From: Rhizobium sp. CCGE 510
Lineage (GTDB): Bacteria; Pseudomonadota; Alphaproteobacteria; Rhizobiales; Rhizobiaceae
Reading direction: 5' to 3'
Assembly (NCBI RefSeq): GCF_000292525.1
Contig: NZ_AEYF01000006.1
Span: 29,550 to 93,549 of the forward strand
DNA length: 64,000 nucleotides
Shown: one piece after another, positions 18,856-28,349 of the stretch
Layout of the letters: every line of letters starts with the position of its first letter
How positions within the stretch are numbered: position 1 is the stretch's first letter
Position numbers and translations under genes: made by a program
The notes under the pieces: model-generated
Told to the model about the DNA's origin: nothing
Seen by the model: only the letters and a program-made list of their open reading frames with translations
Database searches by the model: none

Positions 18856-19833
18856 TCACGCTCCCTTCAGCCGCGGGTCGAGCATGATATAGCTGACGTC
18901 GACGATGAAATTAGCGACCAGCATGGTTGCGGTCATGATCAGCAGTTGGCCCTGGATGACGGGATAATCGCGGGCGAGGATCGCCTGGTAGAGGATGTTG
19001 CCGAGGCCGGGGTAATTATAGACCACCTCCGTCACCAACGAGCCGCCAAGGATGGTGCCGATGGCGATGGCCAGGCTGGAGACGGTCGGCAGCAGCGCGT
19101 TGCGGGCCGCGTACCAGAGCATCACATGCCGGTCGGAAAGACCCTTGGCGCGGGCCATGACGATATAGTCTTCACCGAGCAGGTTGATCATGTTGTTGCG
19201 CATGGTGACGGTGAAGCCGCCGATCAGCACGGTGCAGAGCGTCACCATCGGCAGGATGCCGTGATAGGCGACGCTGCCGAGATATTGCAGGCTGAAGGCC
19301 GGATCGAGCGAGGGATCGGCGGCATAGCCGTTCGGAAACCAGCCGAGCGTGAAGCCGAAGATGAAGAGCACGATCAGCGAGGTGACGACCGCCGGCACCG
19401 ACGTCGCGAAAATTGCGCCAACGGAAACGATAACGTCGAACCTGCTGCCGCGGCGCCAGGCGGCGGCGATGCCGAGGAGGGTGCCGAGCGCAAAACTGAT
19501 GATTGTCGCTGTGCCCATCAGGCCGACGGTCCAGATAAGGGCATGACCGAGCACCGAGGTGACCGGCAGCGGGAAATACTTGATCGAGCGGCCGAGATCG
19601 CCGGTGAAGATGCTGCCGAGATAAGTGAGGTATTGTTGCCAGAGCGGGCCGTCGACGAAACCGAAGGTGAGCTTCAGCGCCTGCAGGCTTTCTGGCGGCA
19701 ATTCGGTGCCGGCGCTGGAGAACATGATCTGTACCGGATCGCCCGGCATCAGCCGCGGCAGGAAGAAATTGATCGTCGCTGCGGCGATAAAGGCTGCCAT
19801 GTAGAAGACGAGGCGGCGAAGCATGAAAGCCAT
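18856..19833 (-). CDS. Peptide-type ABC importer, permease (DppB-like)
   Basis: This 325-residue permease has the DppB N-terminus (RRLVFYMAAFIAAATINFFL, then PRLMPGDPVQ), six predicted helices and the EAA-type loop DYIVMARAKGLSDRHVM. The C-terminal YNYPGLGNILYQAI is typical of the family. GGAG precedes ATG 19833. It follows the binding-protein gene after a 57-bp gap that contains a strong hairpin. Confidence 0.9.
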   Translation of the reverse strand: MAFMLRRLVFYMAAFIAAATINFFLPRLMPGDPVQIMFSSAGTELPPESLQALKLTFGFVDGPLWQQYLTYLGSIFTGDLGRSIKYFPLPVTSVLGHALIWTVGLMGTATIISFALGTLLGIAAAWRRGSRFDVIVSVGAIFATSVPAVVTSLIVLFIFGFTLGWFPNGYAADPSLDPAFSLQYLGSVAYHGILPMVTLCTVLIGGFTVTMRNNMINLLGEDYIVMARAKGLSDRHVMLWYAARNALLPTVSSLAIAIGTILGGSLVTEVVYNYPGLGNILYQAILARDYPVIQGQLLIMTATMLVANFIVDVSYIMLDPRLKGA

Positions 19834-19850
19834 GGGAACTCCGTCGTGAC

Positions 19851-19877
19851 GAGAGCGGCGTTGAAAGCGCCGCTCTC
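19851..19877. other. Intercistronic stem-loop between binding protein and permease
   Basis: GAGAGCGGCG and CGCCGCTCTC form a perfect 10-bp stem with a 7-nt loop. No T-run follows on the minus strand. Such hairpins after binding-protein genes usually protect the upstream mRNA from 3' decay and favour binding-protein synthesis; that role is inferred. Confidence 0.65.
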
Positions 19878-19890
19878 GGGATCAATGCCC

Positions 19891-21537
19891 TTACTTGACC
19901 GGCTCGAGCGCGAGCAGGTTCAAGAGGCGTGCCGAATTGGTGCGCGAGATCGACGGATTGACGAAGGGGTTTTCCTTGGTCGACCAGCCGGTGAAACGCT
20001 TGGTGTTGTACTGATACCAGTTCGGATTGTTGAACACCGGAATCATCGGCATGTTTTCGGCGACGATGCGCTGTGCCTTGTTCATCGCGTCCTTCTGCTT
20101 GGCGAGGTCGGCGGTCTGGGTGAACTCGGTGACGAGTTTTTCGACATCAGGATTGAACCAGCGCTGCGCAGTGAAACGGGTCTTGCCCTTGTCCGAAGCG
20201 CTGAAGGCGCGCTTGTAGGGGTAATAGGGCGAGGCCGATGCCGGCAGGCTGTTGATCGCCGCATCGAAGGTGCCGTTGATCAGGTTGCCGGTCCAAACGG
20301 CTTCTTCCGGCGTTTCGATCTTGGCGTCGATGCCGACCGCCTGCATGCCCTCGACGGCGAGGTTGACGGTGTCGATCCAGTCGGTCCAGGCGCTCGGCAC
20401 GATGATCGAGAAGGAGATCTTGCTGCCGTCGGGATTGTCGCGGAAGCCGTCGCCGTCCTTGTCCTTGTAGCCGGCCTCGTCGAGCAGCGCCTTGGCGGCG
20501 CCGGCGTCATAGGTTGCGAACTTGCCGAAGTCGGCCTTAACAGATGGATCCGCCCAGCTCTTGTAAAGCTCGCCCATCAGGCCGGGGTCTTCGTTCAGCG
20601 TCGGATAGCCGTAGCCGGCGACGTCGATCATCGTCTTGCGGTCGAGCGCCATCGAGACGGCACGGCGGAACTTCAGGTCGTTGAAGGCCTTCTTGTTATT
20701 CTCGTTTGCCGTTTCCAGGTTGAACAGGAAGGCGACCATGCTGCTCGGCGAATACCAGTAGTGGAAATGCGCCGGGTCCTTGGAGACATAGACATTGTCG
20801 ATATCGGGAATGAAGGACACACCCCAGTCGAGCGTGCCGTCGGCCGTTGCCGTCAGCATCTGGTTGTTGTCGGCAAGCTGCGGGAAACGCATGCAATCGA
20901 CCTTCAGATGTTCGTTGTCCCAGTAGTTCGGGTTGCGGCACTGGTCGTAGGTCTGGCCGGTGAAGCGCGGCACTTCCGTCAGCGGGCCGCTGCCGACCGG
21001 GGTCTCGTTGGCAAAGGTGACGGGATCGGCGACGTCCTTCCACACATGTTCCGGAACGATCGGCAGCTGCGAGATCTGCTCGGCGGCAAGCGAGCTAGGA
21101 TTGGCAAGCGAGAAGCGCACCGTCTGGCCGTCGACGACCTGGATATCGGTGATGAAGCTCCAGATGCTGACGAAGTCGAGCGCCGGGAACTTCTTCAGGT
21201 AATCATAGGTGAACTTGACGTCGGCCGACGTCAGCGGCTTACCATCAGACCATTTCAGGTTCGGACGCAGCTTGAAATCGATGCTCTTCAGGTCGTCGGA
21301 GAGCTTGAAGCTTTCGGCGAGGCGATAGACCGGCTTGTTGCTGTCGAAGCGATTGAAAATAACCAGCGGCTCGTAGATGAAGTCGAGCGTCGACTGGCGC
21401 GACGAGGTCTGGTTGAACGGATTGAAGTTGCGCACCCAGGTCGTCGCCGGTTCGATATTGGCGGTCAGGATCGTCTGCGCCATGGCAGATCCCGAAAGCA
21501 GCGTCAGCGCGGCGGCGGCAAGAAAATATTTTTTCAT
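19891..21537 (-). CDS. ABC importer substrate-binding protein, family 5
   Basis: This 548-residue periplasmic protein has a signal peptide (KKYFLAAAALTLLSGSAMAQ, cleavage after AMA) and the family 5 fold, with landmarks such as KWSDGKPLTSADVKFTYDYL, FRRAVSMALDRKTM and MPMIPVFNNPNWYQY. Family 5 proteins bind peptides, but some bind chitobiose, cello-oligosaccharides or muropeptides. The adjacent NagZ-like gene favours an amino-sugar ligand. AAAGGGG precedes the ATG at 21537. Confidence 0.9.
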   Translation of the reverse strand: MKKYFLAAAALTLLSGSAMAQTILTANIEPATTWVRNFNPFNQTSSRQSTLDFIYEPLVIFNRFDSNKPVYRLAESFKLSDDLKSIDFKLRPNLKWSDGKPLTSADVKFTYDYLKKFPALDFVSIWSFITDIQVVDGQTVRFSLANPSSLAAEQISQLPIVPEHVWKDVADPVTFANETPVGSGPLTEVPRFTGQTYDQCRNPNYWDNEHLKVDCMRFPQLADNNQMLTATADGTLDWGVSFIPDIDNVYVSKDPAHFHYWYSPSSMVAFLFNLETANENNKKAFNDLKFRRAVSMALDRKTMIDVAGYGYPTLNEDPGLMGELYKSWADPSVKADFGKFATYDAGAAKALLDEAGYKDKDGDGFRDNPDGSKISFSIIVPSAWTDWIDTVNLAVEGMQAVGIDAKIETPEEAVWTGNLINGTFDAAINSLPASASPYYPYKRAFSASDKGKTRFTAQRWFNPDVEKLVTEFTQTADLAKQKDAMNKAQRIVAENMPMIPVFNNPNWYQYNTKRFTGWSTKENPFVNPSISRTNSARLLNLLALEPVK

Positions 21538-21579
21538 GTTTTATTCCCCTTTTCTATGCGGTGAGAGATGGCGCGTTGG

Positions 21580-22602
21580 TCAGGAGAGCAGCGCGCTTGC
21601 GAACATGTCTTCGACCTCAGCATGAGCGGCGCGCACGTCGATCTTGAGATTGCCGAGGCGGGCCTTGCCGGCGGCGATCCGCTTCAGCGCCGCCTCCGTC
21701 AGCGGCCGGGCGGCTTTGGCGGCGGCTTCGCTTTCGGCAATGTCGCCGTGGCTGTGGAGCGCGATGTCGAAGCCCGCGTCGAGCACCTGTCTGACGCGTT
21801 CCGGCAGGGTGCCGGAGAGCGACTGCATGAAGATGCAGTCGGAAATCAGCACGCCGTCATAGGCCATGTCGTTGCGGATCACGTCGTGCATGACCGGTGA
21901 GACGGAGGCCGGCAGTTCCGCATCATAGGCCGAGTAGACGACATGGGCGACCATCGCCCAGGGCGTATCCTTCAGCGCGACGAAGGGTTTGAAGTCGGTT
22001 GCGACAAGCGTCTCGCGGGAGGCGTCGACCACCGGACGCTCCTTGTGGGAGTCGAGCGTCGCACGGCCATGGCCGGGAATGTGCTTGATCACAGGCATGT
22101 TGCCGGTCTCGAGCAGGCCATCGACCACCTCGCGGCCGAGGGCGGCGATGGCATCTGGATCGGGGCCGAAGGAGCGGGCGCCGATGACCGCGCTGGTCGT
22201 CTCGAAGACGAGGTCGAGCACGGGCGAGCAGCCGCTCGAAAGGCCGAGTTCCGTCATCATCGCCCCCATGGCCTGGGAGGAAAGGCGCAGTGCTTTTTTG
22301 CCAAGATCGAAATCGCGGCGCGCCAGTTCGCCGAACTGGCCGAAGCTGCGGAAGAGCGGCCAGGGGCCGGCATCGAGATGCTGGACGCGGCCGCCTTCCT
22401 GGTCGGTGAAGACAGGCGCGTCGTCGCGGCCGACAGCTTGCCGGAAGCGTTCGATCAGACGCCTGGTCTGCTCCGGTTCGCGCTGATTGCGCCGGCCGAC
22501 GAAGAGGCCGAGCGGATTGGTGTCGCGAAACAGGGCGAATTCATCATCCGAAATTGTGGGGTTCGGGAGGCCGACGAAAAGGGCGAGCGGGGTCGAGGAC
22601 AA
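21580..22602 (-). CDS. nagZ: NagZ-like beta-N-acetylhexosaminidase (GH3)
   Basis: This 340-residue glycoside hydrolase family 3 protein has the NagZ catalytic loop KHIPGHGRATLDSH near 175, substrate-binding FTDQEGGRVQHL near 67, and the expected length. NagZ removes terminal N-acetylglucosamine from muropeptides or chito-oligomers in the cytoplasm. I accept a TTG start at 22602, with GGAG 9 bp upstream and no ATG in reach. It lies between an acetyltransferase gene and a complete ABC importer, which suggests imported oligomers are its substrate. Whether this is the housekeeping NagZ or a dedicated copy cannot be told here. Confidence 0.83.
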   Translation of the reverse strand: MSSTPLALFVGLPNPTISDDEFALFRDTNPLGLFVGRRNQREPEQTRRLIERFRQAVGRDDAPVFTDQEGGRVQHLDAGPWPLFRSFGQFGELARRDFDLGKKALRLSSQAMGAMMTELGLSSGCSPVLDLVFETTSAVIGARSFGPDPDAIAALGREVVDGLLETGNMPVIKHIPGHGRATLDSHKERPVVDASRETLVATDFKPFVALKDTPWAMVAHVVYSAYDAELPASVSPVMHDVIRNDMAYDGVLISDCIFMQSLSGTLPERVRQVLDAGFDIALHSHGDIAESEAAAKAARPLTEAALKRIAAGKARLGNLKIDVRAAHAEVEDMFASALLS

Positions 22603-22626
22603 AACTGGTGCTCCGGGATCAGATGG

Positions 22627-23106
22627 TCATTTCGGCATGCTTCTCAGCATGCCTTCGTAGATGCCCTTGTCGGGGGCGGGGATGGTGATGGCGCCGGCAG
22701 TCTTGGCGTAGAAATCGACCGGCCCGGCATCGCCGATAAAGGCATAGGCGTGGCCGAGCGTCTTCATGGTCTGCAGGCAGGCTGAAAACAAAGCGAGCCC
22801 GATGCCCCTGCCGCGCGCTTGCGGGTCGACGCCGGTCGGGCCGAAGAAGCCGCGCGCCGTCGTGTCGTAACAGGCAAAGCCGAGAAGCTTGCCGCCATCG
22901 ACGGCGATCAGGCAGGCAACGGGCTGGCGGGAGAAGGCGATTGCCACTTCGCTCGCCCAGTTTTCGCTGAACTGGTCGCGAACCCAGTTGACGACGAGAT
23001 GCAATTCCGGGGGGAGGGCCGGGCGGACGGAAATACCGACATCGTCGGCTTTCCGTTTCAGGTCGGCAAGCTTTGTGGAGTATAAGTTCACAAGCAGGTC
23101 TGGCAC
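22627..23106 (-). CDS. GNAT-family N-acetyltransferase
   Basis: This 159-residue protein has the acetyl-CoA binding motif VDPQARGRGIGLALFSACL near 93-111, followed by the conserved C-terminal aromatic region (AYAFIGDAGPVDFYAKTAGA). I start it at the GTG at 23106, because AGGAGG lies 8 bp upstream. It is the first gene of the leftward operon with nagZ and the ABC importer. It may acetylate an amino sugar or peptide released from the imported substrate; that is inference. Confidence 0.82.
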   Translation of the reverse strand: MPDLLVNLYSTKLADLKRKADDVGISVRPALPPELHLVVNWVRDQFSENWASEVAIAFSRQPVACLIAVDGGKLLGFACYDTTARGFFGPTGVDPQARGRGIGLALFSACLQTMKTLGHAYAFIGDAGPVDFYAKTAGAITIPAPDKGIYEGMLRSMPK

Positions 23107-23122
23107 CCGTTATTCCTCCTGG

Positions 23123-23142
23123 TGTTCCGTTATTGAGGAACA
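23123..23142. promoter_or_regulatory. Probable operator of the GNAT-nagZ-ABC operon
   Basis: A perfect inverted repeat TGTTCC-N8-GGAACA lies 17 bp upstream of the first start codon of the operon. The regulator is not encoded nearby. Position is right for repression. Confidence 0.55.
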
Positions 23143-23266
23143 TATCCCCTTTTAGTGACATAGATTTGGCGATCTGGCTGGGCTTGTCAACAGGCATTTT
23201 TGAGATGGCTGGCAGTGCTGCCCGCCGTTACGCTCCTGCTTTCAAAGCAAGATAGCTGCCGAACGC

Positions 23267-23296
23267 AAAAACGGCCCGGGGAGGCCGGGCCGTTTT
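23267..23296 (-). terminator. Rho-independent terminator of thiMED
   Basis: AAAACGGCCCGG (23268-23279) pairs perfectly with CCGGGCCGTTTT (23285-23296) around a 5-nt loop. Read on the minus strand the stem ends in a run of five T. It lies 30 bp after the thiD stop and insulates the next operon. Confidence 0.9.
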
Positions 23297-23325
23297 CGAT
23301 GGAAGGCGTGCGTCGATGCGAGCGC

Positions 23326-24159
23326 TTATCTGTCCACTTTCCAAAGCGCATGAAAATGCTGCACTGGGCCATGGCCGGAGCCGACGGCAAGGCTTCCCGC
23401 AGCCGCGACCGCGCCGGCGAGATAATCCTTGGCGATGGCGACGGCTTCAGACACCGAGGCGCCCTTGGCAAGCTCGGCCGCCAGCGCGCTGGAGAGCGTG
23501 CAGCCGGTGCCGTGGGTGTTTTTGGTCGGCACGCGCTGAGCTTCGAACCAGTGCAGGCCGTCGGCGGTGGCAAGCACGTCGGGGCTGTCGTCGCTGTCGA
23601 GATGGCCGCCCTTGACCAGCACCGCGGCCGGGCCGAGCGCGCGCAACTGCTCGGCCTGCGCAGCCATGTGAGCCCGGTTTGTCGCCACCGGCTGGTGCAG
23701 CAGGGCGGCGGCCTCCGGCAGGTTCGGGGTCAAAAGCGTCGCCAACGGCAGCAACCTGCGGGTCAGCACATCGACGGCTTCGGGCGCGAGCAGGGCGGCC
23801 CCGCCCTTGGCGATCATCACGGGGTCGATGACGATGGGGATGTGGTGCCCATCGGCCAGCGCTGTGGCCAAGGCTGAGGAAAGCGCTGCGGCGACGGCCT
23901 CGGCGATGCCGGCATTGGCGATCATGCCGATCTTGACGGCATCGACGCGCACATCGGCAAAGACAGCGTTGATCTGATCGGCGACGAATGGAGGCGGCAC
24001 CAGATGCACGCCGCTCACCCCTTGCGTGTTCTGCGCCGTCAGCGCGGTCAGCACCGCCATGCCGTAGACGCCGCGGGCGGAGAAGGCCTTGAGATCGGCC
24101 TGGATGCCGGCGCCGCCCGACGGGTCGGAGCCGGCGATGGAGAGGACGTTGCGGATCAT
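23326..24159 (-). CDS. thiD: Hydroxymethylpyrimidine (phosphate) kinase
   Basis: This 277-residue kinase of the ribokinase fold phosphorylates HMP and HMP-P for thiamine synthesis. It begins MIRNVLSIAGSDPSGGAGIQ, the ThiD signature, with the anion-hole motif NTHGTGCTLSSALAAELAKG near 212-231. I start at ATG 24159, which overlaps the thiE stop as ATGA; the longer reading to 24225 lies within thiE. It is the third gene of thiMED. Confidence 0.95.
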   Translation of the reverse strand: MIRNVLSIAGSDPSGGAGIQADLKAFSARGVYGMAVLTALTAQNTQGVSGVHLVPPPFVADQINAVFADVRVDAVKIGMIANAGIAEAVAAALSSALATALADGHHIPIVIDPVMIAKGGAALLAPEAVDVLTRRLLPLATLLTPNLPEAAALLHQPVATNRAHMAAQAEQLRALGPAAVLVKGGHLDSDDSPDVLATADGLHWFEAQRVPTKNTHGTGCTLSSALAAELAKGASVSEAVAIAKDYLAGAVAAAGSLAVGSGHGPVQHFHALWKVDR

Positions 24160-24791
24160 GCGCGGGCCTTTCGAATTTCTGCGGCAATGCGGCGCGTCGC
24201 CGCTTCGGCGTCCGGCGTGCCGCAAATGGCCGAAACGACCGCAACCCCCTTGGCGCCAGCGGCAAAAACCGCGGCCACATGGTCCGCCTTGAGACCGCCG
24301 ATGGCAACCGAGGGCACCGGCGAAGCCGCCACCAGCCGTGCCATGCCGGCAAAACCGATCGGCTGCTTGTGGTCGGCCTTGGTCGGCGTCGCAAACACCG
24401 GCCCGACGCCGGTATAATCGACGATGCTGGGATCGACGGCAGCGGCAAGCGCTTCTGTCTCCACCGAAAGACCGAGGATCATCCCGGGGCCGATCATCTC
24501 TCGCGCCGTGCGCGCATCCATGTCCTCCTGGCCGATATGCAGGCCGTCGGCGTCGATGGCGATGGCCGCCTCGACATCATCGTTGACGATGAGGAGGGCG
24601 CCGCTTCCATTGAGCGCCTGTTTCAAGGCGCGTCCGGTTTCGATCACTCCGGCCGTGCCGGCCTGTTTGTCGCGCAGCTGCACCATCGTCGCGCCGCCAG
24701 CAACGGCACGGCGCGCGGTTTCGACCATGCCGATCCCGGCGCAGAGATCGGGGTCGAGGACGAGATAGAGCGACAGATCGAAGAGCTTCAT
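24156..24791 (-). CDS. thiE: Thiamine-phosphate synthase
   Basis: This 211-residue TIM-barrel enzyme joins HMP pyrophosphate and thiazole phosphate to thiamine phosphate. Typical motifs are TMVQLRDKQ near 35-43, LIVNDDVEAAIAIDADGLHI, DYTGVGPVFATPTKADH, and the phosphate-binding VAIGGL. It overlaps thiM and thiD by 4 bp each, indicating translational coupling. Confidence 0.95.
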   Translation of the reverse strand: MKLFDLSLYLVLDPDLCAGIGMVETARRAVAGGATMVQLRDKQAGTAGVIETGRALKQALNGSGALLIVNDDVEAAIAIDADGLHIGQEDMDARTAREMIGPGMILGLSVETEALAAAVDPSIVDYTGVGPVFATPTKADHKQPIGFAGMARLVAASPVPSVAIGGLKADHVAAVFAAGAKGVAVVSAICGTPDAEAATRRIAAEIRKARA

Positions 24792-25591
24792 GCGACCGAG
24801 ATCCTTGCCCGGGCATCGAGCGTTTCGCCGTCGAGCGCGTTCAGCGCGTCGAGGAAACGCCAGGCGAAGGAGCCAGGCCCGGCCGCACCGAGTGCTGCCT
24901 CTTCGCCGGCGATGGCGAAGGTTGCGAGTGCCGCGACCGTCGCGCCGAAGATATCTTCGGGTGCTGTGGCGGCAAAGGCGCCGACGAGGCAGGTCAGCGA
25001 GCAGCCGAGCGCGGTGACCCGCGGCATCAAGGCCGATCCGCCTGTGATGCGCACCGCCTTTTCACCGTCGGTGACGAAATCCACCGCACCGGTGACGGCG
25101 ACGACCGCTTGCTGGCGCTCGGCCAGCCGTCGCGCCGAACCTTCGGCCTGCTCGACCGGATCGCGGCTGTCGACGCCCTGGCCGCGGCTCTCGCCGCCGG
25201 CAAGCGCGATGATTTCGGAAGCATTGCCACGGATGATCGTCGGCTTGAGCGCCAGCAGGCCGGCGACCGCATCGCGGCGGAAAGCCGTGGCATAATGGGC
25301 GACCGGATCGAGCACCCAGGGTTTGCCGGCTGAGGTCGCTGCCTTCGCCGCCGCCTGCATGCCGTCGATCCATTGCGGCGACAGCGTGCCGATATTGACG
25401 GTCAGCGCATTGGCGATGCCGGCGAATTCGCCGGCTTCCTCAGCGGCATGCACCATGGCCGGCGAGGCGCCGGCGGCCAATAGAACATTCGCGGCGATGT
25501 TCATGGCGACGTAATTGGTGATGCACTGCACGAGCGGCGGCTTTTCGCGCATCGCCTTCAGCATGGCTCCTGGTGTAGTCCTGGTCTGCAT
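24788..25591 (-). CDS. thiM: Hydroxyethylthiazole kinase
   Basis: This 267-residue enzyme phosphorylates the thiazole moiety, so the operon is of the salvage type. Motifs include LVQCITNYVAMNIAANVLLA at about 20-39, GNASEI near 122, and the catalytic segment ALGCSLTCLVGAFAA near 194, where the family's usual GTGC is GCSL with Cys retained. AAAGGGG precedes the ATG at 25591. It is the first gene after the TPP riboswitch. Confidence 0.95.
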   Translation of the reverse strand: MQTRTTPGAMLKAMREKPPLVQCITNYVAMNIAANVLLAAGASPAMVHAAEEAGEFAGIANALTVNIGTLSPQWIDGMQAAAKAATSAGKPWVLDPVAHYATAFRRDAVAGLLALKPTIIRGNASEIIALAGGESRGQGVDSRDPVEQAEGSARRLAERQQAVVAVTGAVDFVTDGEKAVRITGGSALMPRVTALGCSLTCLVGAFAATAPEDIFGATVAALATFAIAGEEAALGAAGPGSFAWRFLDALNALDGETLDARARISVA

Positions 25592-25654
25592 GTGGCCCCT
25601 TTCAGGCGGGGGCGGGCACGGGGCGGTTCGTGCGGGCTAAGCCGCGACCCCGAG

Positions 25655-25730
25655 CGACTCCCTCCGCCGGCATTATCCGGTTCAGGTTCGAAGGGTGCTT
25701 CTCAGCCCGTCTGTCGACGGGCGCCCCTGT
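25655..25730 (-). ncRNA. TPP riboswitch (thi box)
   Basis: On the minus strand the leader of thiM carries the conserved pieces of the TPP aptamer in order: CTGAGA (25705-25700), ACCCTTCGAACCTGAAC, then GGATAATGCC and GGCGGAGGGA. These contact the pyrimidine and pyrophosphate of TPP. About 60 nt separate the aptamer from thiM. The GC-rich segment there can pair with the ribosome site, so control of translation initiation is likely when TPP binds. Confidence 0.95.
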
Positions 25731-25994
25731 CTCTCATCGCGCTCTTTTTCGCAGAGAACGGGGCGGATGTCATCTCGAAAATGACAGTGCTGCGACGGTG
25801 CGGGGAGAGACGGGAGGTCGCCACCGATTCGGGTGTTGACCGGGCTTTCCAGAACGCTGTCCCAATGGATTCCGGCTTGCCTTGCCGTCTCCACTTCGCT
25901 GCTACTGCCCACTCGGCCGCGGTACATCGATGCTGCAGCTCCGCGTTAACGTCGCTGCGGTTGGCTCTAAGACAATCTGAGCATCGCCCAACTC
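25731..25994. other. Upstream region of the thi operon
   Basis: This stretch lies between the riboswitch and the stop codon of the DUF1349 gene and must contain the thi promoter on the minus strand. I find no supported gene; the open frames here lack ribosome sites and family resemblance. Confidence 0.5.
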
Positions 25995-26579
<585 letters not shown>

Positions 26580-26719
26580 CTATTTACCCGTTCCGTTAAA
26601 GCCAGATCGCAGGTGATTGCTCACTTTGGCATAATGCGCAGCCTTCGTGCAGAGCGCAGCCGAAGATTGTGTTTTCTAGCGTTAAGTACCCGACAGAGAG
26701 CATAATCGGTCGCCCGCGC

Positions 26720-26747
26720 TTGACAGGATCGATCCAGCTCTTATTCT
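26720..26747 (+). promoter_or_regulatory. Probable promoter of the second ABC operon, with palindrome in the spacer
   Basis: TTGACA (26720-26725) and TATTCT (26742-26747) are separated by 16 bp, a good vegetative promoter. The spacer holds a perfect palindrome, GGATCGATCC (26726-26735), which could be an operator. Confidence 0.55.
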
Positions 26748-26797
26748 GTTACAAAAAGATGAATTACATAATTGTGGAACTTGTCGGGAGCCCTCAC

Positions 26798-28324
26798 ATG
26801 AAAACATTTGTTGCATTTCTCCTTGGCACCGCGCTTGTCGCTCTGCCTTCGACCCTGCTTGCCCAGGAAAAGGGCGGCGTCATCAATGTCGCGACCATCG
26901 GCGAACCGCCGACACTTGATCCGATGTCGTCGACGGCCGATCTCGTCGGCATCGTCACCCAGCATATTTTCGAAACGCTCTACACTTTCGACAAGAGCTG
27001 GAACGTCACGCCGCTGCTGGCCGAAAGTCTGCCGGAGATCAGTGCCGACGGCAAAACCTATACGATCAAGCTCAGGACCGGCATCAAGTTCCACGACAAT
27101 AGCGACATGACCTCGGAGGATGTCGTCGCCTCGCTCGGCCGCTGGATGAAGATCGCCTCGCGCGGCAAGCAGGTGGCCGGCTTCATCGACAAGATCACGG
27201 CTGGCGATGCCTCGGCCGTCACCATCACGCTGAAACAGCCCTATGCGCCGCTGACCTCGCTGCTCGCCTTCAACAATTCGGCGGCGATCATCATCCCGTC
27301 GGAAAAGCAGGACGAGCCGATGAAGCAGTTCATCGGCACCGGCCCCTATATGCTGAAGGAGCGCAAGGCCGACCAGTATATCCAGCTCGTCCGCTTCGAC
27401 GGCTACAAGTCCCGCGAAGGCGACAGCAACGGCTATGGCGGCGCTCGCCATCAATATCTCGATGAAATCCGCTTCGTGCCGGTGCCGGATCCGAACACCC
27501 GCGTCGAGGCAGCGATCTCCGGCCAGTATGATTATGTCGATTCGATCGCCGTCGAATCCTACGACAAGGTGAAGGCCTCCACGGCCTCGCAGCCGGTCAT
27601 GCTAAAACCCTTCGGTTATCCGGTCTTCGTCTTCAACACTGGGGAAGGCGTTGCTGCGAATGTCGAAGTCCGTAAGGCGATCCGCCAGGCGCTCAGCATG
27701 GAAGACATGCTGGCCGCGGCTTTCGGCAGCACGGATTTTTATGCGCTCGACGGTGCCATCTATCCGAAGACATTCTCCTGGTCGACGGATGCCGGTGTCG
27801 AGGGCGCCTACAATGTCGCCGATCCGGAAGGGGCGGCGGCTGCCGCCAAGAAGGCTGGCTATAATGGCGAGCCGATCCGCATCCTGACCAGCCGCCAGTA
27901 TGAATTCCATTACAAGATGGCGCAGGTCGCCGCCGAATATCTGAAGCTTGCCGGCTTTACCGTCGATATGCAGGTGGTCGACTGGGCGACGCTGACGCAG
28001 CGCCGCACCGATCCGAAGCTCTGGGATATCTACATCACCCACAGCCCCTTCCTGCCGGAGCCGGCGCTCATCGGTTCGCTCTCGACCAGCTCGCCCGGCT
28101 GGTGGGATACGCCGGCCCGCAAGGCCGCCGTCGATGCCTTCACTTCGGAAGTCGATCCGAAGAAGCGCGTCGCACTCTGGGCCGATGTCCAGAAGGCGAT
28201 CTATACAGACGCGCCCTTCATGAAGATCGGCGATTTCAACGCCGTCTCGGCAAAGTCGGTCAAGCTCGACGGCGTCGATCCCGCTCCCTGGCCGTATTTC
28301 TGGAACGCTTCGATCAAGAAGTGA
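26798..28324 (+). CDS. ABC importer substrate-binding protein, family 5
   Basis: This 508-residue periplasmic binding protein has the signal peptide KTFVAFLLGTALVALPSTLL with cleavage after LLAQ or so. The family 5 landmarks are GEPPTLDPMSSTADLVGIVT, LRTGIKFHDNSDMTSEDVVA and ADVQKAIYTDAPFMKIGDFN. GGGAG precedes ATG 26798. It heads a rightward operon with two permeases, a RidA-like protein, a SelA-like PLP enzyme, a double ATPase and a bicupin. The ligand is unknown; the enzymes suggest a nitrogen-rich amino-acid derivative. Confidence 0.9.
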   Translation: MKTFVAFLLGTALVALPSTLLAQEKGGVINVATIGEPPTLDPMSSTADLVGIVTQHIFETLYTFDKSWNVTPLLAESLPEISADGKTYTIKLRTGIKFHDNSDMTSEDVVASLGRWMKIASRGKQVAGFIDKITAGDASAVTITLKQPYAPLTSLLAFNNSAAIIIPSEKQDEPMKQFIGTGPYMLKERKADQYIQLVRFDGYKSREGDSNGYGGARHQYLDEIRFVPVPDPNTRVEAAISGQYDYVDSIAVESYDKVKASTASQPVMLKPFGYPVFVFNTGEGVAANVEVRKAIRQALSMEDMLAAAFGSTDFYALDGAIYPKTFSWSTDAGVEGAYNVADPEGAAAAAKKAGYNGEPIRILTSRQYEFHYKMAQVAAEYLKLAGFTVDMQVVDWATLTQRRTDPKLWDIYITHSPFLPEPALIGSLSTSSPGWWDTPARKAAVDAFTSEVDPKKRVALWADVQKAIYTDAPFMKIGDFNAVSAKSVKLDGVDPAPWPYFWNASIKK

Positions 28325-28349
28325 TGGAGAGTTCGTTGGTCACCGCTTG

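Noticed and set aside
18685..21564. 959-codon open frame on the plus strand
   Set aside because: Antisense to two ABC transporter genes with clear families; no ribosome site or recognisable domain.
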